From NCBI RefSeq assembly GCF_037893015.1, contig NC_133666.1, positions 261,876,441 through 261,940,440 of the forward strand: 64,000 nucleotides of DNA. The letters are read 5' to 3'. The notes under the pieces are model-generated. The model ran no database searches, was not told the origin of the DNA, and worked only from the letters and a program-made list of their open reading frames with translations. This DNA comes from Macrotis lagotis (Eukaryota > Chordata > Mammalia > Peramelemorphia > Peramelidae). Of the stretch, positions 22,240 through 32,679 are shown piece after piece (the stretch's first letter is position 1; every line of letters begins with the position of its first letter). A program made the position numbers and the translations under genes.

Positions 22240-23290
22240 AAAGCCTTTTTAAAAATCAGTGTTTAATATAGACTATAGCACATAACAAACTTGTTGACCA
22301 ACTTACTGGTGGGAGATACTAGAGAATCTTTCCTTGGGTCCCTGAATTCTCAGCTTTCATGAGGCTTCGCGTCCACACTTAAGTCTAACCTGGACACTAA
22401 GCAAGATGCAAGATTCAGTTGACAGGAACTTTGTGAGCTCTGGCTCTACTGTGGCATTGAGCCATGCCTCTTATTGATTCGCTTCCGTTTTTCCTGACCA
22501 TGATTTCTCATTTTAAAGGAAAGGTCACCAAATCAACTTCAATGATGAATGGATTTAGAAAAGCAACTTCAGGGAACTTAGTGTGTGCAACATAGTACTG
22601 GGACCTTTTAAATTCAGGATTTTAGATGTAATTTCTTTGCCAGTTGGATCTGTCTCCCAGAGTCAGGTTCTATTTGGATCATTTGATTGTGGCTTCCTCA
22701 TTTCAGGTTTTTGCGTTGCTCAATCTTATAACTTGATTTTAGTTTCTGCAGAAAGGACCAAGGTACTTGAACAAAAAGCCTAAGACATTTGGGTGAGTGA
22801 AACTGGGGCTAAGGGATCACAGTGTTATGTCATTTACCACTAATAGAGAGGAGACACAGAAAGTTTCTTTTTACATAAGACTAGCTGATCTTTAATCACA
22901 CTAAACATATGCAAGTGTTAAAAAATTCAAGTAGTTATTCTTCTATTTAAGGAAATGGAAGAAGAACTACAAATGCAGGCCTATGCAGGCATAGGCAACA
23001 TCAGTTGAGTGAAACATTCTCAAAGCAAAGTATTTATTTAAAAAAAATTGAAAGGCAAAAGGCAGTTTTTGATGGTATTTTCAGAAAGAATGTTCACCAC
23101 AGTAAAAAATAAAATAATGTAGAGTAGGTAGAAAACTGTATAAGACTATACGAAGTTTATGCAATAAGAAATATTTATATAGTTAAAATATCTTCTCATT
23201 TATCCTCTATGTATATAAACTTAAGCTCTTTCAAAATTAGATACGCATTTTATACTTATACTTCCTTAGCACTTGAGCACCAGATTTTAA
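22240..23290. other. Unassigned stretch
   Basis: No repeat or gene is recognised. It holds a short imperfect duplication 'gcaggcctatgcaggcatagg' region near 22974-22997. A polypyrimidine-AG/GTGAGT pair near 22750-22796 is discussed under rejected items. Confidence 0.45.
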
Positions 23291-23294
23291 ATAA

Positions 23295-23405
23295 TCGTTT
23301 ATTCAATAAAAATTTATTAAAACTACTTGCTGTTTAAAACTGCTTATGTGAAGGTTTAGAGGTAAGACATGATTCCTGACTACAAGGAGTTTATAATTTT
23401 TTATA
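23295..23405 (+). repeat. Ancient repeat fragment (same family as 1115-1225)
   Basis: The stretch has 'aataaaaatttattaaaacta', 'gaggtaagacatgattcctg' and 'caaggagtttataat' in matching order. Confidence 0.4.
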
Positions 23406-23419
23406 AATAGAACCTAGTT

Positions 23420-24331
23420 TTATTTATTAATTCTCTTTATTTTCAGATATTTTTGGCATCTAATTCATGGTCTTAAATTTGTTTTTCTAGTTTTAGTTGC
23501 ATACCCAATTCATAGATCTGCTCTTTTTTTAATTGATGTGTTAAGAGATACAAATTTTCCTCTAATTACTACTTTGACTGTATTCCTTAAATTTTGTAAT
23601 GAATTCTCTTTGTCATAATTATATTTAATAATATATAAAATTATTATTATATTTAATATATAATAATTTAATTCTCATTGTTATAATTATATTTAATGAT
23701 TATTTCTATGACTTCTTCCTATTAATTTTTATGATTAATTTATCTGGTTTCTCAATTAAATGTAACATGCTTCAAAGTCCCTTTAATGAGTGAAATTTTT
23801 ATTGCTTTGTGATCAGAAAAATGTACTATTTTTGCTTCTCTGCATTTATTTATGAGATTTTTAGGATATAATACATAGTTGCTTTTTGTGAAGGTGCCAT
23901 ACATAGCTTAGAAATAGTTATACTCTTTTTATTCCCATTCAGTATTCTCCAGAAGTATATCATATCTCATTTTTAGAAAATTTTATGTAACTCCTTACTA
24001 CTTTTTTTTTAGTCAGAATTACCTAGGTTCTGAGAGATAAATTGTGGTCCCCTATTAGTGTAGTTTTAATATTTTCTCCTATAACTCATTTAACTTTTTC
24101 TTCAGGCATTTGAATGCCATGCAATTTAGTGCTTATATGCTCAGAAATTATTTGATTCATTGTCTGTCATTTTTTGGCAAAATGTAGTTTTCAGGATTAT
24201 CTCTTTTAATTAGAATTACTTTTGCTTTGTTTGAGATAGTGATTTCTCTCCCTCCCCCTGAAGAAAAATACCTTTTCCCTAGTCCCTTGTTTTAAGTAGT
24301 CTTTTTATAAGAAATGTATTATTAGATTCTG
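23420..24331 (-). mobile_element. Old LINE-1 (left part), antisense, ORF2 region
   Basis: Antisense ORF2 text: 'agttgcatacccaattcatag', 'ttttattgctttgtgatcag', 'aggtgccatacatagctta' and 'ttaattagaattacttttgc'. It covers the post-endonuclease and endonuclease portions and matches the order of 40140-41150 in the larger L1. The element resumes at 28125 on the other side of the HAL1-like insertion: 'ttagattctg' here continues as 'ttttctaatacattctg' there. Confidence 0.82.
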
Positions 24332-24790
24332 AATTCTTTTTAAAAATTTAAAAAAAATTTTAATTTGTTATTGTTTTTTGAATTTTACAATTTTCCCCCT
24401 AATCTTGCCTCCCTCCCCCCACACCCCAACAGAAAGCAGTCTGATAGTCTTTACATTGTTTCCATGCTATACATTGATCAAAAATGAATGTTTTGAGAGA
24501 GAAATCATATCCTTAAGGAAAAAAATATATAAATAAGATATAGCAAAATTACATGATATCTTTTTTGTTTTGTTTTTCTTTTTTTATTAAAGATTTTAGT
24601 TTGAGTTTTACATTTTTTCCCCTAATCTTACTCCCCCCCCCCCCCACAGAAGGCAGTTTGTCAGTCTTTACATTGCTTCCATGGTAAACATTGATCCAAA
24701 TTGCGTGTGATGAGAGAGGAATGATATCCTTAAGGAAGAAACATAAAGTATAAGAGATAGCAAGATCAGACAATAAGATATCAGGGTTTT
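24332..24790 (-). repeat. Tandem duplication of the L1-type 3'UTR in HAL1 copy A
   Basis: Two successive blocks (about 24340-24550 and 24560-24780) share the order T-rich, 'gttttacatttt', 'cccctaatctt', C-rich run, 'acagaaggcagt', 'ctgatagtctttacattg', 'ttccatg', 'gagagagaaatcatatcctt' and 'aagaaa'. They differ at many positions, so the duplication is not recent. Confidence 0.75.
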
Positions 24791-25406
24791 TTTATTCTAA
24801 ATTTAAGGTAATAGTTCTTGGTCTTTGTTCAAACTCTGCAGTTCTTTCTCTGGATACAGATAGTATTCTCCATTGCAGACAGACCCAAATTGTCCCTGAT
24901 TATTGCACTGATGGAATGAGCAAGTCCAGCAAGGTTGATCATTGCCCCCATGTTGCTGTTTGGGTGTACAGGGTTTTTCTGGTTCTGCTCATCTTATCCC
25001 TCCAGGCTTCCCTGAATTCCCATCCCTCCTGGTTTCTAATAGAACAATAGTGTTCCATACATATACAACAGTTTGCTAATCCATTCCCCAATTGAAGGAC
25101 ATTTACTTGATTTCCAATTCTTTGTCACCACAAACAGGGCTGCCATGAATATTTTTGTACAAGTGATGTTTTTACCCTTTTTCATCATCTCTTCAGGGTA
25201 TAGACTGATGAGTGGTATGCTGGATCAAAGGGTATGCACATTTGTTTTACAAATAATGTTTTTTAATACATTAATAAAAAATTCCTGTTTAAGAATAAAC
25301 AAATACCCCTCCCCCCAAAAATATAGACTTGCTTGAGCAATAATGTAAAGGAGAGAGAAAAAATTGAAATAAAAAAATAATAATAATATAAATAATTGTA
25401 GGTATG

Positions 25407-25541
25407 GCCAGGTGGTGCAATGGATGGAGCACCAGCCCTGGAGCCACGAGTACCCAAGCCCACATCCGGCCCCATACACCCAACAATCACCCAGCCATGT
25501 GACATGCAAGCCACCCCAACCCCACTGCCCTGCAAAAAACA
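25407..25541 (+). mobile_element. tRNA-derived SINE module 1 in HAL1 copy A
   Basis: The stretch has 'ggccaggtggtgcaatggatggagcaccagccctggagcc', 'catccggccccat', 'cacccaacaatcacccag' and an 'aaaacaaacaaaa' tail. It is a variant of the marsupial tRNA SINE with 'cacccaacaatc' in place of the 'ttaataattacc' text of the WSINE1-like copies. It is absent from copy B. Confidence 0.75.
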
Positions 25542-25585
25542 AACAAAAAAAAGACCCAAAATAAAATAAAATAGTAATAAGAGTA

Positions 25586-25728
25586 GGGGTGTCTGGGTGG
25601 CAGACAGAGCATTGGCCCTTGAGCCAGGAGCACCTGGGTCCAAATCTGGCCTCAGACACCCAACGATCGCCCTGCTATGCAGCTCCAGACAGGCCACCCA
25701 GCCCCATTTGCCCTGCACCCCTCCCCCA
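25586..25728 (+). mobile_element. tRNA-derived SINE module 2 in HAL1 copy A
   Basis: The stretch has 'aggggtgtctgggtggcaga', 'gagccaggagcacctgggtcc', 'cctcagacacccaacgatcg' and 'ctgcacccctcccc', running into an (AAT)n tract. It is the same variant family as module 1. The open frames over it are artefacts of the SINE and the trinucleotide run. Confidence 0.75.
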
Positions 25729-25762
<34 letters not shown>

Positions 25763-25772
25763 GTAATAATAA
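25729..25772 (+). repeat. (AAT)n microsatellite
   Basis: About 14 AAT units, with one TAG interruption, follow SINE module 2. Confidence 0.95.
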
Positions 25773-25965
25773 AAAATGTGCTTCAGTCTTTGTTCCAACA
25801 CCAACAACGCTGTTGCAGGTGGATCACATTCTTTATGATAAGTCCATTGCAAAAGTTACTTCCATATTTTTCCACCATTGCCATTGCTGATCGCAACTCC
25901 CTCCTTTCGTATTTCTCCACTACCATGTACTATATTTTCTCTCTCCTTTCACTCTGACTCTGCTG

Positions 25966-26107
25966 TAGGGTAGCTAAGTGGCACAGCAGACAGATCCAGG
26001 GTCCTGGGGCCAAGAGGCCCTGAGCCCCCCTGCCACACCTTAGGCCCAGCATCCACCTGGCCCTATGGTCCTGGACAGGCCATCCAATCCCAGCCCCTTG
26101 CAAGAAG
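25966..26107 (+). mobile_element. SINE-like module internal to HAL1, copy A
   Basis: The stretch has 'gtagggtagctaagtggcacag', 'gggtcctggggccaagaggc' and 'acaggccatccaatcccagccccttgc'. The same module at the same relative place occurs in copy B (33152-33270), so it belonged to their common source element. Confidence 0.7.
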
Positions 26108-26620
26108 TAAAAAAAGAAAATGTGTTATATCTGACCTCTCTCCCCCCATGGTCCATCTTCTCTTCCATCACTCACATCCCCCCCCTTCCCCCTGTCCCCC
26201 CCTCTCCTTCTTATTCCAGATGCCTATACCCCATTGAGTATATATATGCTGTTTCCTCTCCTAGCCACCTCTGATGAGAGCAAAGATTCCCTCATTCCCC
26301 CTTGCCTTCCCCCCCTTCCATATCATTGCAATAGCTCATTGTAATAAAGAAAAATCTTATTATATGAATATCTTGGCCTATTCCCCCCTCTCTTTTTTCT
26401 TTCTCCCTTTACATTTCCCTTTTTTCTATTGACTCCATTTTACACCATATTTTATCTTCAAATTCAGCTTTCTCCTGTGCTTCAACTATAAAAGCTCCTT
26501 CTGCCTGCTCTATTAACTGAGAAGGTTCATATGAGTATTATCAGTGTCATTTTTCTATGCAGGAATACATGCAGTTCATCATCAATAAGTCCCTCATATT
26601 TTCCCCTTCTCCTCCACTCT

Positions 26621-27388
26621 CTATGCTTCGCCTGAGTCCTGTATCTGAAGATCAAAGCTTCTGTTCAGCTCTGGCCATTCCAACAGGAACATTTGAAATT
26701 CCCCAGGTTCATTGAAAGTCCATCTTTTTTCCCTGGAAGAGGACATTCAGCCTTGCTGGGTAGTTGATTTTCGGTTGCATTCTAAGCTCTTTTGCCTTCT
26801 GGTATATTATATTCCAAGCCCTATGAGCTTCCAATGTAGTTGTTGCTAAGTCCTGTCACATTTTCTTCTAATTTCTTCTAATTTTTCATTTTTTTTGGTT
26901 TTGAAGTAATGAATCCTGGTTTCTCGTAAATTCCTCAATCTCCCTGAGTTCTATTCTTTGTCTGAAGGGTTTGTTCTCCTCAGAGAGTTTTCTTATCTCT
27001 TTTTCCATCTTTCCAATTTTGCTTTTTAAAGCATTCTTCTCCTCAATGACTTTTTGAACTGTTTTATCCATTTGATCTAAGCTGGTTTTTAGCATGCTAT
27101 TTTCTTCAGCATTTTTTTGGATTTCCTTGACTAAGCTGCTGACTTCATTTTCATGTTTTTCCTGCATCTCTCTCATTTCTTTCCCCAGTTTTCTTCTAAC
27201 TCTTTCATTTGATTTTCAAAGTCTTTTTTGAACTCTGTCATAGCCTGAGTCCAATTTCTGTTTCTCTTGGAGTCTTTAGATGCAGGAGATTGTGCTTCCT
27301 CATCTTCAGACTAAGTGTTTTGATCCTTCTTATGCTCACAGGCAAAATATTTCTCAATGGTGTTCCTCTTGTTTCTCTGCTTGATCAT
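26621..27388 (-). pseudogene. L1-type ORF1 remnant, copy A, missing the central RRM region
   Basis: The probable start ATG is at 27388 (MIKQRNKRNT, parallel to MSKQRKKRNT in copy B) and the probable stop is at 26621 (DSGEA-stop). The longest open piece, 27176-26886, is a charged coiled coil with KIGKMEKEIRKLSEEN and heptad spacing, as expected for the trimerisation domain of L1 ORF1p, an RNA-binding chaperone. The C-terminal domain text (NYPAKL-like) lies at 26700-26800. About 320 bp, corresponding to copy B 34012-34330, is missing at 26855, which removes the RRM. Stops also break the N-terminal part. It is not a host gene. Confidence 0.8.
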
Positions 27389-28105
27389 TTTCCCAGTCTT
27401 AGCCTGTTTTGGGGGTGCTTCCTGAGTTTTTGGGACACTCCCACAAGGGTCTCAGTGTGTGAGCCTCTGTCCTCCCTCCTGGTCTGTGAATGACCATATG
27501 TGCCCCCCTCTGCCATGGGGCTGAGGTGGAGGGGGCCCCTGCTGTTCTATGAGGGGGCCTAGACTGGGATCAGGATCTGAATGTGGTCAGAGCCCCAGCG
27601 TCCTGTTTCAGGGGCAGAGCTCGGCAGTCTCTCTTCATTCCCTTCCCTAGGTTCAATGGGCTCATGCCCTGGGGGCTCCTGCTTACCAGCTCTGCCTGCT
27701 TATGTTTCCTGGATCTGGGCTGCCTTGGTCATGCTGCTTGCTGTGTGCCCTGAGGGCTGGACTTCAGTGTTCTCTCTGGCTGAGGTCCCCCACTGTTCCC
27801 CCAATTTGTGCTCGGTGCTCTTAGGAGTGTAGCTCAGGAAACTCCTCCACTGCTTTGAGCTGCGGCTCCCAGTGCCCTGGGGCTGCCTCCTGGAGGCTGG
27901 ACTTCTTTTGCTCTAGCGGGCCACCCCTCTGGCAGGTGCCCCTCCGACCTGGGGAGCAGAGTCTTTCTGCTCTTTTCCAGGTTACCTTGTGTGGAAGAAC
28001 AGCCTCACTGGGTCCTTCTGTGGGTTCTGTCTCTCAAAAATTTAGTTAACGTCCTTAGTTTCGAAGATTTATGAGAGAGCGCCTATGACAGGATCTGCTC
28101 TTATC

Positions 28106-28114
28106 GCCATCTTG
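28106..28114 (-). promoter_or_regulatory. YY1-type motif at the 5' end of HAL1 copy A
   Basis: The minus-strand text CAAGATGGC starts 11 bases in from the element's 5' terminus (28124). In human L1 a YY1 site at nearly the same distance sets accurate transcription start (established knowledge). Here it is seen only as sequence. Copy B has a damaged version (CAAGATACC, about 35313-35321). Confidence 0.65.
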
Positions 28115-28124
28115 GCTCTGCCCC

Positions 28125-29720
28125 TAGATTCTGTTTTCTAATACATTCTGTTAACCACTTCCATTGTATGGGTGAATTCATTCCATTCATATTCAGAGCT
28201 GTGATTGCTAACTGTGGATTTTCTGTCATTCTATTCTTTTATATTTATCCTTTTTTTTTTAATATACCCTATTCCCTCTTTATGAATCTCTTTTGTTTCT
28301 GACTAGGCTTCTCTTAATCTACTTCCTTCTTATTTACCTTTCCCCCATTTTCTCTTAACTTTTTCCCCTCCTATTTCCCCATTGAGTAAGATAAAATTCA
28401 TTCAACTTTGTATGAATATAAATTCTTCCTTCCTTGAACCAGTTCAGATGAGAATGAGGTTAAAGTATTGCCTGCTGCCAATTCCCACTATCATCCATTG
28501 TATAAATGTTTCTTTTTAAGTCCCATTCATGTGAAATAACTTTTCCTCTTATTTCTCTCTCTTCCCTCAGATTCCTGTCAATTACTATTTCTCACCTTCC
28601 TATTCTTCTTTTGAGATCATCCAAACATACTAGAATCATACCTAGGCCTTTACACTTTTCCCTCCTAAGACCTCTAGTAATGATAAATTTCTGAAGGCCC
28701 ACAAGTATTATTCCATATAAGAATGCAAACAATTTAATCTTATTTAGTCCCTTATGGTTTCTCACTCATATTTAACTTTTTTATTCTTATTTAAATATCA
28801 AATTTCTATTCAATCTTGGTCTTTTTATCAGGATTACTTAAAAGACATCTATTTCATTAAATACCTATTCCCTTATAGGATTAAACTCAGTTTTGCAAAG
28901 TAGGTGATTTTTGTTTGTAATCTTGGCTCCTTTGGCTTCCAAAATTCCAAGTTCTCTGTTCCTTTATTTGCTGCGGCTACAAAATCTTACATTATGCTGA
29001 TTATAACTCCAAAGAATTTGAATTCCTTTTTTTCTGGTTGCTTGCAGTAGTTTATCTTGAAAGCTCTAGATTTTGGCTATAATATTCTTGGAAGTTTTCA
29101 TTTTGGGATTTCTTTTGGGGGGGGTGACTGGTAGAGTCTCTTAATGTCTACTTGCCCTCTTATTTTGGGATATATGGGTAGTTTCTTTTGTCATTCTTGA
29201 AATATCATCTCTAGGCTCTATTTTTTTTGTTCATGGCTTTCAGACAATTTAATGATTCTTAAATTATCTTTTTTTAAATATCTATTTTCTTTTTTTTTCT
29301 TTTCTTTTTAGGTTTTTTTTTTGTAAGGCAAATGGGGTTAAGTGGCTTGCCTAAGGCCACACAGCTAGGTAATTATTAAGTGTCTGAGACCGGATTTGAA
29401 CCCAGGTACTCCTGACTCTAGGGCCGGTGCTTTATCCACTACGCCACCTAGCTGCCCCTTAAATATCTATTTTCCAGATTAGTTGCTTTTCCTATGACAT
29501 ATTTTATACTTTGTTTTTTTTTAATCCTTTGACTTCATTTTATTCTTCCTTGAATTATCATGGAGTCATTAACTTTCACTTGGTTAATTTTCATCTTAAG
29601 GGGTTATTTTCTTCATAATTCTTTGTATCTCTTTTTACCTCAGTTAGTTCTGCTTTCCTTAGATAAAGAGGCCACAGGGCTAGAAGAATATCTTACTACT
29701 AGAGGATATAATTGCATTTC
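28125..29720 (-). mobile_element. Old LINE-1 (right part): endonuclease start, inter-ORF region, ORF1 remnant, antisense
   Basis: It continues the L1 of 23420-24331. 'ttctaatacattctgttaacc' and 'gtgaattcattccattcatattc' match the antisense start of ORF2 (compare 41160-41240). 28250-28850 resembles the inter-ORF region ('ccattgagtaagataaaattc', 'aaccagttcagatgagaatgagg'). 28880-29650 is ORF1 in antisense, with C-terminal domain, RRM ('ctttcagacaatttaatgattc') and coiled coil. The 5' limit is approximate. One SINE is inserted. Confidence 0.8.
29290..29458 (-). mobile_element. WSINE1-like SINE in old L1 ORF1, antisense, with TSD
   Basis: This is a full antisense copy. The 16-bp duplication ttaaatatctattttc is perfect at 29274-29289 and 29459-29474. 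Confidence 0.96.
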
Positions 29721-29724
29721 ATCT

Positions 29725-30360
29725 AACTTATTATTACTTTATAATTTCTAGGGGGAAAAGAGACTACAGGTTCTATATCCAAATCTTGAATTCTTTCCCA
29801 CTAAATATCAGTTCCACACTGAACATAACTAGAGAATAGCAAAGAAGTGATAACAAAACAGTAATAAGAGAAGGCATACATAGGAGAATACATATCAGAC
29901 ATAGGAGAATAAATATCAGACTATGAGTATAGGAGTTCTCTTATTGGAATGAGATAACTCTGCTCAATCAAAAGAACTAGTCCTAGATTTCAGCCAAGAG
30001 GAAATGAAACTCTTGAAAGGGTCTGGAGTAACAATTTGGGTATAGGGATATTATACCAGTCTCCTCATGTCTTCCCAGAATTTTTCCTTTAGCAACTTGA
30101 AGTGGAGTTTTCTTCTTCCATATTCCTTCTTAAATCTGGAAGCTAAGGAGCATCCAAAGCAACTGCTTAGAGAGATGTGAAGAATATTTTTATCCCAAGA
30201 GTGCTAAAGGGAATTGAGTTTGGGGAATCCCAAAAGTGGACAGGCTAAGGACTGAACCTTTCACTTGTCCTCAGTCATGCCCTTGCCCTCATAAAGGACA
30301 AAACATTCATCTCCACGAAGAAATAGAGAGTACCATACCAATGAACTTTGGGACAGGAAT
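29725..30360. other. Unassigned stretch
   Basis: No gene or repeat family is recognised. A local repeat 'cataggagaata' occurs twice (29878-29911). Confidence 0.45.
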
Positions 30361-30364
30361 TATA

Positions 30365-30515
30365 TTACCACTGAGGAAACTGAATCAGACTGAGGTCAGA
30401 GATTAAGTAACTTTCTCATTGTCACATAACTAATAAACGTATGAGACTGGATTTGAACTTAGAACTCCTGCTAAAATCTTCCTTACTTCAGACCTAGCAC
30501 TCTATTGGTATAGAC
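30365..30515 (-). mobile_element. MIR SINE, antisense
   Basis: The stretch has 'ccactgaggaaactgaatcag', 'attgtcacataactaataaac', 'gactggatttgaacttagaactcc' and 'ctagcactctattgg'. Confidence 0.75.
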
Positions 30516-30539
30516 TTCATACAGTTGAGAACTGTAGAA

Positions 30540-32000
30540 ATGGATGCTGTGAGTGGAGATGATTCAAGGAGCTTGACAGTGAAAGAAAGTAACTACAATT
30601 TAAGGATTTGTCAAGGGCCAAGTGAAAGGTTTTAAAGGATGGATTAAGAGTGTTTTTATGTTATGGGGAAAGAAACTATAGATAGATGGAAAATGGAGAT
30701 AGAGAGAGGAGGTTGGGCAGGAGACCCAAATAATTGATAGTCCAAGCTCCTAAAGGTAATGAAAAGAGTTGAGATCAAGGTCAGAAGCAGAAAGACAAGA
30801 TAAGATAGAGTAATCTCTTCCTCAAATCCAGGTGTAAAGGATAAGAGGATGGTGAAGATGTAGAAAAACTCAGGAGTAGAGGAGGTTGAGTGAGTGAAGC
30901 TCATGATAAATAGACTCAAATTTCTCAATAAAGACAGAGGGAGGGACATATGCCAAAAGAAAAGGGTCAGATAGTGGGGAATACAATTAGGGGCTTGAGA
31001 AGGGAAATGAAAGTTTGAATTGGTCCTGTTAGAAATTGGTGAGAGAACCAGTCAAACAAAAATAAGAAATAGCTGTGTAGTTACTGAGGGTTTGATGGTT
31101 ATGAAATAGTATGAGTTTATAGGAGACTAAGACAACATGCTGGTATGGTATCTTTGATTGATATTCAGGAACTTAAAAATCCAAGTGGAAAAGAAGGATG
31201 ATGGGAGTGATCCAGGGTTGAGGATGGGAAGGGCATGAATAACTATAGGATAAAGGGCAAGAGAGTCAAAGGTGGAGGACTAGGTATAATTAAATTGTTT
31301 AATTATAGAATATGAACAGTTAAGGGAAGAAAATGAGTTCAGAGCAGGTTGTGATTGATTGGGACAATGAAATGGAGAAAGAAAAGAAAATAGTTTTGGA
31401 GGGGTGAGGTCAGGAGGGAGATAGGAGAGAGATGGGGGGAGAGAGAGAGATAGGGAGGGAAGTGGAAAGAGAGAGAATAGAGGAGACATAAAAAAAGAGG
31501 AATTTCAGAATTCATGATAATGAAATGTGAATACTAGGGAAAGGAGTTTGAATTCTACACACTAGGCAATAGAGGTCCACAAAAAGTTTTTGAGGGGAAG
31601 AGTGAAATGATGTGTTGTTTTACATAATGAAAATTAGTCTGACAGTGGGAAGAAGGATGGAAATTGGAAGAAGGAGTTCATGGCTTTGGGAAGAATTGCT
31701 AAAAGATTTTTTGTGTGGGTGGCAGTGCCAGTGATCATCACTGAGAACAGAGAGGAAGGAATAGATGTGAGAATTTTCATAGCTAGGATCTTGGAAGCAG
31801 ATTTGCTGTGAGGTGTGAAAGAGTCATAGGTAACTGTTTTGTTTGGAACATGGAAAACTCAGGAAATAGTTCTTTGGAACAAATGAATAATGATTGAAAT
31901 AATGAATTCATAAGGAGTTACAGGTATAGAGGGGAAGATAAACTTTGTTTTAGATATTTTGAATTTTAGGTAATTGTGGCACATCTAAGTAGAGGAACAT
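30540..32000 (+). repeat. Ancient long interspersed repeat (class not assigned), copy 2
   Basis: This is a purine-rich plus strand with text such as 'gggtcagatagtgggga', 'ggtttgatggttatgaaatagtatgag' and 'tgatccagggttgagg'. It continues into 'ttagtctgacagtgggaagaaggatgg', which parallels copy 1 at 8880-9610. A (GA)-rich patch lies at 31430-31480. The minus-strand open frames here are composition artefacts. Confidence 0.5.
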
Positions 32001-32099
32001 TGACAGTTCTTAAACCCGTGGTATCCTGAGCATGGTGGAAAAGGGTAGGTAAGAGCAATTTGTTCTAATGGACATGAGAGCAGCCGAAGCAGGCTCAAA

Positions 32100-32290
32100 C
32101 ATTGAAGAAATCTCTTCATCCCAGGCTATTGACTCATCTCCATTTGTCCTGACTTTGCTGACTCTGGAAGAGAAAGACTAATAATGACTTTGTAAAGCTC
32201 TGTCATACTTAAATTCATGTACAAGTCAAGATATCACCCATCATGATATCATTGACCTCTTTAAAAATAAAAGACAAACAGCAACAAGTA
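32100..32290 (+). mobile_element. 'Gaggacca'-tailed SINE, 3' part, sense
   Basis: The stretch has 'tgactcatctccatttgtcctgac', 'tgctgactctggaagagaaagac', 'ttcatgtacaagtcaagatatcaccc' and 'tgatatcattgacctctttaaaaa'. It matches 35630-35799 in order and ends in an A/C-rich tail. Confidence 0.7.
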
Positions 32291-32429
32291 GAGATATCCT
32301 GTAATCACTTGATGGGCAATTTTTATAATTATTTTATATAGTTTTATAATTTTAGGGGGATTAAATTTGAGTTATTATTCATATAAGGAACTTGTGTCTT
32401 GAAGAAACCTTAATCAATGCTGTTTGGTA

Positions 32430-32575
32430 TCTTCTTTTAGCTCCAGAGAGTTGCCTAGCACAATAACAGGTTAAATGACTTCCTCAGGATCACACAGTGA
32501 ATATGAAGTAAAACTGGGACCTGCAGTCAGACTTTTTTTGAGTTCAAGGTGGTCTCTGTAGCCATGTTGCTTTTT
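32430..32575 (-). mobile_element. MIR SINE, antisense
   Basis: The stretch has 'ggttaaatgacttcctcaggatcacacag' and 'gtggtctctgtagccatg'. 32291-32429 before it is unassigned. Confidence 0.6.
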
Positions 32576-32679
32576 CTTAAGTAATCTTGCTTGCTTAGCA
32601 TGGACACTGTTTCCTTGAACACCTTCTCCCTAAATTATTCAAAGACAAATTATGTGTCTTTTAATTTTTGTGGAAACCT

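Larger units (their letters stand above)
24332..28124 (-). mobile_element. HAL1-like element (L1-derived, ORF1 only), copy A, antisense, with TSD
   Basis: Reading on the minus strand it has: a 5'UTR starting at 28124 (GGGGCAGAGCCAAGATGGCG); an ORF1 remnant (27388 to 26621); an L1 inter-ORF-like stretch; a SINE-like module and an AT-rich region with two more SINE modules (about 25407-25728); then only the last part of ORF2 (about 25240-25060), and a 3'UTR ending T-rich at 24332. Nearly all of ORF2 is absent. The 9-bp repeat tagattctg lies at 24323-24331 and 28125-28133, and the flanking older L1 reads through when the element is removed. So this is one insertion rather than stacked fragments. 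HAL1s depend on L1 for mobility (family knowledge). The HAL1 name is by architecture, not by alignment. Confidence 0.75.

Noticed and set aside
22740..22800. Splice-like arrangement: pyrimidine tract, 'tttctgcag', about 41 bases, then 'gtgagtg'
   Set aside because: Single chance-level acceptor and donor motifs with no coding signal or supporting neighbour exon. Transcript data would be needed.
25589..25957. Overlapping open frames with long Ile, Asn or Tyr runs on both strands, with similar ones at 35749-36064
   Set aside because: They are AAT/ATT microsatellites joined to SINE sequence. Openness comes from the repeat composition.
26886..27176. Coiled-coil protein on the minus strand as a possible host gene
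   Set aside because: Position, neighbours and sequence show it is the ORF1 coiled coil of an L1-derived element, with ORF1 C-terminal text and a LINE 5'UTR on either side.
25240..28124. HAL1 copy A as two unrelated insertions (an L1 3' fragment plus a separate ORF1 element)
   Set aside because: The outer flanks are co-linear old L1 with a shared 9-bp duplication, and copy B's 3' text ends in a form continuous with the copy A junction. A single element is simpler.
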